Assembly (NCBI RefSeq): GCF_021049305.1
Contig: NZ_CP088081.1
Span: 186,001-250,000 of the forward strand
Length of the DNA: 64,000 nucleotides
Direction of reading: 5' to 3'
From: Ideonella dechloratans
Lineage (GTDB): Bacteria; Pseudomonadota; Gammaproteobacteria; Burkholderiales; Burkholderiaceae_C
In this document: positions 60,380 through 64,000 of the stretch, one piece after another
Layout of the letters: the number at the start of each line of letters is the position of its first letter
Numbering within the stretch: position 1 is the stretch's first letter
The notes under the pieces: model-generated
What the model saw: the letters and a program-made list of their open reading frames with translations, nothing else
Databases searched by the model: none
Told to the model about the DNA's origin: nothing
Program-made: the position numbers and the translations under genes

Positions 60380-61105
60380 TCAGTGCTTGGGGCCCGGCTT
60401 GCGGGGGCCGCTGCCCGGGCCACGGGGCGTGGGCCGGCCCGGGGCCTTGGCACCGCCGGGGCGCGCGCCCGGCCGCCGGGCGCCGCCGGGCCGGGTCTGA
60501 CCCGACTGCGGGCGCGTCACATCGGCCAGCAGCAGCGTGCTGCTGACCAGGGCCTCCACGGCCTCCTCCAGATCGGCCGGGGGCTCCAGCTCCTCGATGG
60601 CGGCCAGCAGCTCGTCGGCGTCTTCCAGATCGTCCGGGTCGAAGGCGCGGTAGATGGCCGCCAGCGGCTCCATCACCTGCTGCGGGTCCTGCTGCATCAG
60701 CTGCGGGAAGAACTCCATCGCCAACGCGAAACCGGCGGCCCAGGGCATCACCGTGGCCAAGGGGTCCATCTCGTCGCCGTCCTCGTCTTCCAGCTCGAAG
60801 ACCCAGGGGTCGAACCACTGGCGGCCGTGGATGGCGCGGTTCAGTTCGGCGTGGCGGCGCCGGGCCAGACTGGCGATGGGGGCCGGGTCCACGCCCTTGG
60901 GCAGCGGCCGGCCATCGGCGTCGAAGACGTGGCGCAGCCACTCGGCCTCGGGCACGGGCGTGGGCTGCAGCAGCACGCCGGCCAGAAAGCCGTCCAGCAT
61001 CGACAGGTCCAACGGCTCCAGCGGGGCGGGCAGGGCATCCAGGGCGGATTCCAGCGCGTCCATGTCGGCGTCGGACAACGGGGTGGTGGGGATTGAAGCT
61101 GCCAT
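60380..61105 (-). CDS. YecA/UPF0149 family protein with basic tail
   Basis: The 241-residue product has the UPF0149 domain at residues 8-180 (LDLSMLDGFLAGVLLQPTPVP, VMPWAAGFALAMEFFP, then AIEELEPPADLEEAVEAL). Relatives often end in a zinc-binding SEC-C motif. Here that is absent and a 45-residue Gly/Pro/Arg/Lys-rich tail takes its place (RPGGARRPGARPGGAKAPGR), which may bind nucleic acid. The ATG at 61105 is preferred. Confidence 0.85.
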   Translation of the reverse strand: MAASIPTTPLSDADMDALESALDALPAPLEPLDLSMLDGFLAGVLLQPTPVPEAEWLRHVFDADGRPLPKGVDPAPIASLARRRHAELNRAIHGRQWFDPWVFELEDEDGDEMDPLATVMPWAAGFALAMEFFPQLMQQDPQQVMEPLAAIYRAFDPDDLEDADELLAAIEELEPPADLEEAVEALVSSTLLLADVTRPQSGQTRPGGARRPGARPGGAKAPGRPTPRGPGSGPRKPGPKH

Positions 61106-61120
61106 CGTGACATTGTCACG
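61106..61120. promoter_or_regulatory. Dyad touching the YecA-family start codon
   Basis: CGTGACA-T-TGTCACG, seven-base exact arms, lies directly before the ATG at 61105 (leftward gene). It replaces any Shine-Dalgarno there, so it could be an operator or an RNA structure limiting translation. Confidence 0.45.
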
Positions 61121-61179
61121 CCGCGCAGGGTGTCCCTCTTCAGAGGGATACCGACAAAGCGGAATTTCCTTACAGTGAT

Positions 61180-61274
61180 GCTCATCGAAGCGCAGCTGCG
61201 CTTCCTCCGGTCCCAACGACGTCCTCTTGGAGGACTTGAGCGACCTGCCCCGCAAGGGGTGGGTCGTTTTTTTT
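61180..61274 (+). ncRNA. Candidate small RNA with strong intrinsic terminator
   Basis: No protein gene on this strand lies upstream within the gap, yet a full terminator is present. Three stem-loops follow each other: GAAGCGC-AGCT-GCGCTTC (61187-61204), GTCCTC-TTG-GAGGAC (61221-61235) and the terminator stem (61241-61266) with eight T. The single-stranded CCTCC (61204-61208) could pair with Shine-Dalgarno sequences. The 5' end is not fixed; 61180 is a guess. Transcription would start between the YecA-family gene (divergent) and end head-on with the LysR gene. Confidence 0.5.
61241..61274 (+). terminator. Rho-independent terminator of the candidate sRNA
   Basis: CGACC, TG, CCCC (61241-61251), loop GCAA, then GGGG, TG, GGTCG (61256-61266) and TTTTTTTT (61267-61274). 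The T-run lies on the right, so it stops rightward transcription. Confidence 0.9.
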
Positions 61275-61285
61275 GGTCGGATCCC

Positions 61286-62239
61286 TCAGGGGCGGAAGCC
61301 GTCCCGGAAGGCCTGGCGCAGGAATTCCACCAGCAGCTGCACCGTGCGCGGCACCTGGGCGGTGCGCGGCCGGATGGCCCACAGGTGGCGACCGAACACC
61401 CCCACCGGCCGCCAGCCGGGCAGCACCGGGGTCAGCGCGCCCGAACGCAAGGCGGCCTGGATGCTGAAGTCCGGCAGCAGGGCGATGCCCAGGCCGGCCA
61501 GAGCGGCCTCGCGCAGGGCCTCGCTGTTGTTGGCCGCCAGCGGCCCGCCGATGCCCACCGTCACCCGCTCCCCACCCGCGTCGGGCTCGAAGCTCCAGCC
61601 CGGGGCCTCGTCCGCCCGGGGGTAGAACAGGCAGCGGTGCCGGGCCAGGTCGGCCGGGTGGGCGGGGGCGCCCTGGGCGGCCAGGTAGCCGGGGCTGGCC
61701 ACCAGCAGGGTCTCGGTCGGGCACAGGGCCCAGGCCACATGGGTTTCCGGCGGGTCGTCGGTGTGGCGCAGCGCCAGATCGAAGCCCTCGGAGGCCAGGG
61801 CCACCAGCCGGTCCGACAGGTCGAGTTCCAGGCGCACTTCGGGATAGGCCTGCAGAAAGGCCGGCAGGCGGGGAAAGAGCTGTTGCCGGGCCAGGGCGAC
61901 CGGGGCGGTCAGGCGCAACAGGCCGCGCGGCTGGCCGGCCAGGTCGTGCACGCCGGCAAAGGCCTCGGCAATGCTGGCAAAGGCCGGGCGGGTGCTGTCG
62001 GCCAGCTGGCGGCCGGCCTCGGTCAGGCGCACGCTGCGGGTGGTGCGGCGCACCAGGGGCACACCGGCGGCGGCCTCCAGTTCGCTGATGCGCAGGCTCA
62101 TGGCCGCCTTGCTCAGGCCCAGGCGACGGGCCGCGGCGGTGTAGCTGCCGGCCTCGCCCAGCACGGTCAGGGCATGGACATGCGCCCACAGGCTGCCCAG
62201 GGGGCGGGAGGCGTCGGTGCGCAGGGGCTCATTGTTCAT
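61286..62239 (-). CDS. LysR-type regulator, divergent from mmsA
   Basis: The 317-residue product has an N-terminal HTH ([33 protein letters not shown]) in the DsdC/AphB-like subgroup with a short leader, and a LysR substrate-binding domain. The in-frame TTG at 62251 is less likely than the ATG at 62239. A dyad spans its start (62230-62253). By position it probably controls itself and the divergent mmsA gene in response to a branched-chain or propionate-related metabolite. Confidence 0.9.
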   Translation of the reverse strand: MNNEPLRTDASRPLGSLWAHVHALTVLGEAGSYTAAARRLGLSKAAMSLRISELEAAAGVPLVRRTTRSVRLTEAGRQLADSTRPAFASIAEAFAGVHDLAGQPRGLLRLTAPVALARQQLFPRLPAFLQAYPEVRLELDLSDRLVALASEGFDLALRHTDDPPETHVAWALCPTETLLVASPGYLAAQGAPAHPADLARHRCLFYPRADEAPGWSFEPDAGGERVTVGIGGPLAANNSEALREAALAGLGIALLPDFSIQAALRSGALTPVLPGWRPVGVFGRHLWAIRPRTAQVPRTVQLLVEFLRQAFRDGFRP

Positions 62240-62253
62240 TTCAGTGAACAATG
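62230..62253. promoter_or_regulatory. Palindrome over the LysR start codon
   Basis: CATTGTTCA (62230-62238), six bases, TGAACAATG (62245-62253), exact arms. It contains the T-N11-A form preferred by LysR proteins. Position across the start codon suggests autorepression, with mmsA 78 bases further on. Confidence 0.6.
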
Positions 62254-62330
62254 ATTCCAGAATCTGGGCATTGGCGCCAGGCCGGTCGCTGCCTAGACTG
62301 GGGGCCTCTCAGAACACACCGGAGACCGCC

Positions 62331-63851
<1,521 letters not shown>

Positions 63852-63897
63852 GCCCGGGGCTTTCCCTCGGCATACCCCCAAGGGTTGACGAGGATCA

Positions 63898-63948
63898 GCC
63901 CGCCCACTGGACAGGGCGGGCGGATCGGCCCGAAGCTGTGGCTTCGGG
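63898..63948 (+). terminator. Two adjacent hairpins after mmsA
   Basis: GCCCGCCC/GGGCGGGC (63898-63905, 63914-63921) and CCCGAAGC/GCTTCGGG (63929-63936, 63941-63948) follow each other without a T-run. They could weaken read-through between mmsA and the next gene or protect the mmsA mRNA. Confidence 0.4.
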
Positions 63949-63958
63949 AGGATCTGCC

Positions 63959-64000
63959 ATGCGCCCTGTCACCTCGTCCCCGCCTCCGGCCCACGCGCCG
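63959..64000 (+). CDS. Start of a gene cut by the window edge
   Basis: An ATG at 63959 follows GGGAGGA at a spacing of about seven bases. The 14 visible codons (MRPVTSSPPPAHAP) are open to the end of the window. Too short to identify. Confidence 0.4.
   Translation, partial: MRPVTSSPPPAHAP

Overview
The window is a contiguous piece of a high-GC chromosome from a betaproteobacterium, most likely in the order Burkholderiales (Leptothrix/Rubrivivax/Ideonella-like). This placement is an inference from protein style, a GTP-dependent PEP carboxykinase, E. coli-like OxyR and RF3, and the local order queA, recG, oxyR, ubiA, proC. Almost every gene has long antisense shadows caused by the base composition. 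No rRNA, tRNA, CRISPR array, insertion sequence or phage gene was seen.

Layout. 1-1922: proC and ubiA. 1965-16770: a Tad/Flp pilus locus built on two divergent transcripts around a low-GC control region (6239-6595). The leftward arm has an apolipoprotein N-acyltransferase paralogue, a TadE-like pseudopilin, a lipoprotein, a small exported protein and a membrane protein. The rightward arm has two tandem Flp pilins, TadG-like and TadE-like proteins, a third mini-pilin, CpaB/RcpC, the secretin CpaC/RcpA, a FHA-CpaF/TadA fusion ATPase, TadB, TadC and a DUF192 protein. No prepilin peptidase (TadV), TadZ/CpaE or TadD is present in the window. 16770-18598: exported proteins and a second DUF192 protein. 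18656-22228: prfC, a FABP-like protein, a 53-residue membrane protein and oxyR. 22341-25730: two tandem M4 metallopeptidases that share a 112-base identical block. 25963-36240: recG, queA, a cytochrome c, an orphan LivK-like binding protein, an IMPACT/YigZ protein, tgt, a 764-residue protein that looks like a catalytically dead SNF2 helicase behind a histone-H1-like tail, and a membrane protein.

36331-48528: argG, an LplT-like transporter, a Tat-exported phospholipase C, an M61 peptidase, a class III CoA-transferase, aqpZ with an overlapping unknown gene, rlmJ and an Old Yellow Enzyme. 48576-53944: a MOSC protein, a two-gene unit of a putative secreted hydrolase and a membrane-anchored partner, and feoAB plus a Cys-rich small protein under a Fur-box-like site. 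54295-64000: pckG, a metallophosphoesterase, a universal stress protein, dadA, a YegD-like Hsp70, a YecA-family protein with an unusual basic tail, a candidate small RNA with a strong terminator, a LysR regulator divergent from mmsA, and the start of one more gene at the right edge.

The most unusual parts are the Tad locus carrying its own Lnt-like enzyme and hairpin-separated pilins, the SNF2-like pseudoenzyme, the unannotated sRNA-like unit at 61180-61274, the nested dyads in front of the second M4 peptidase, and the secreted hydrolase/partner pair.
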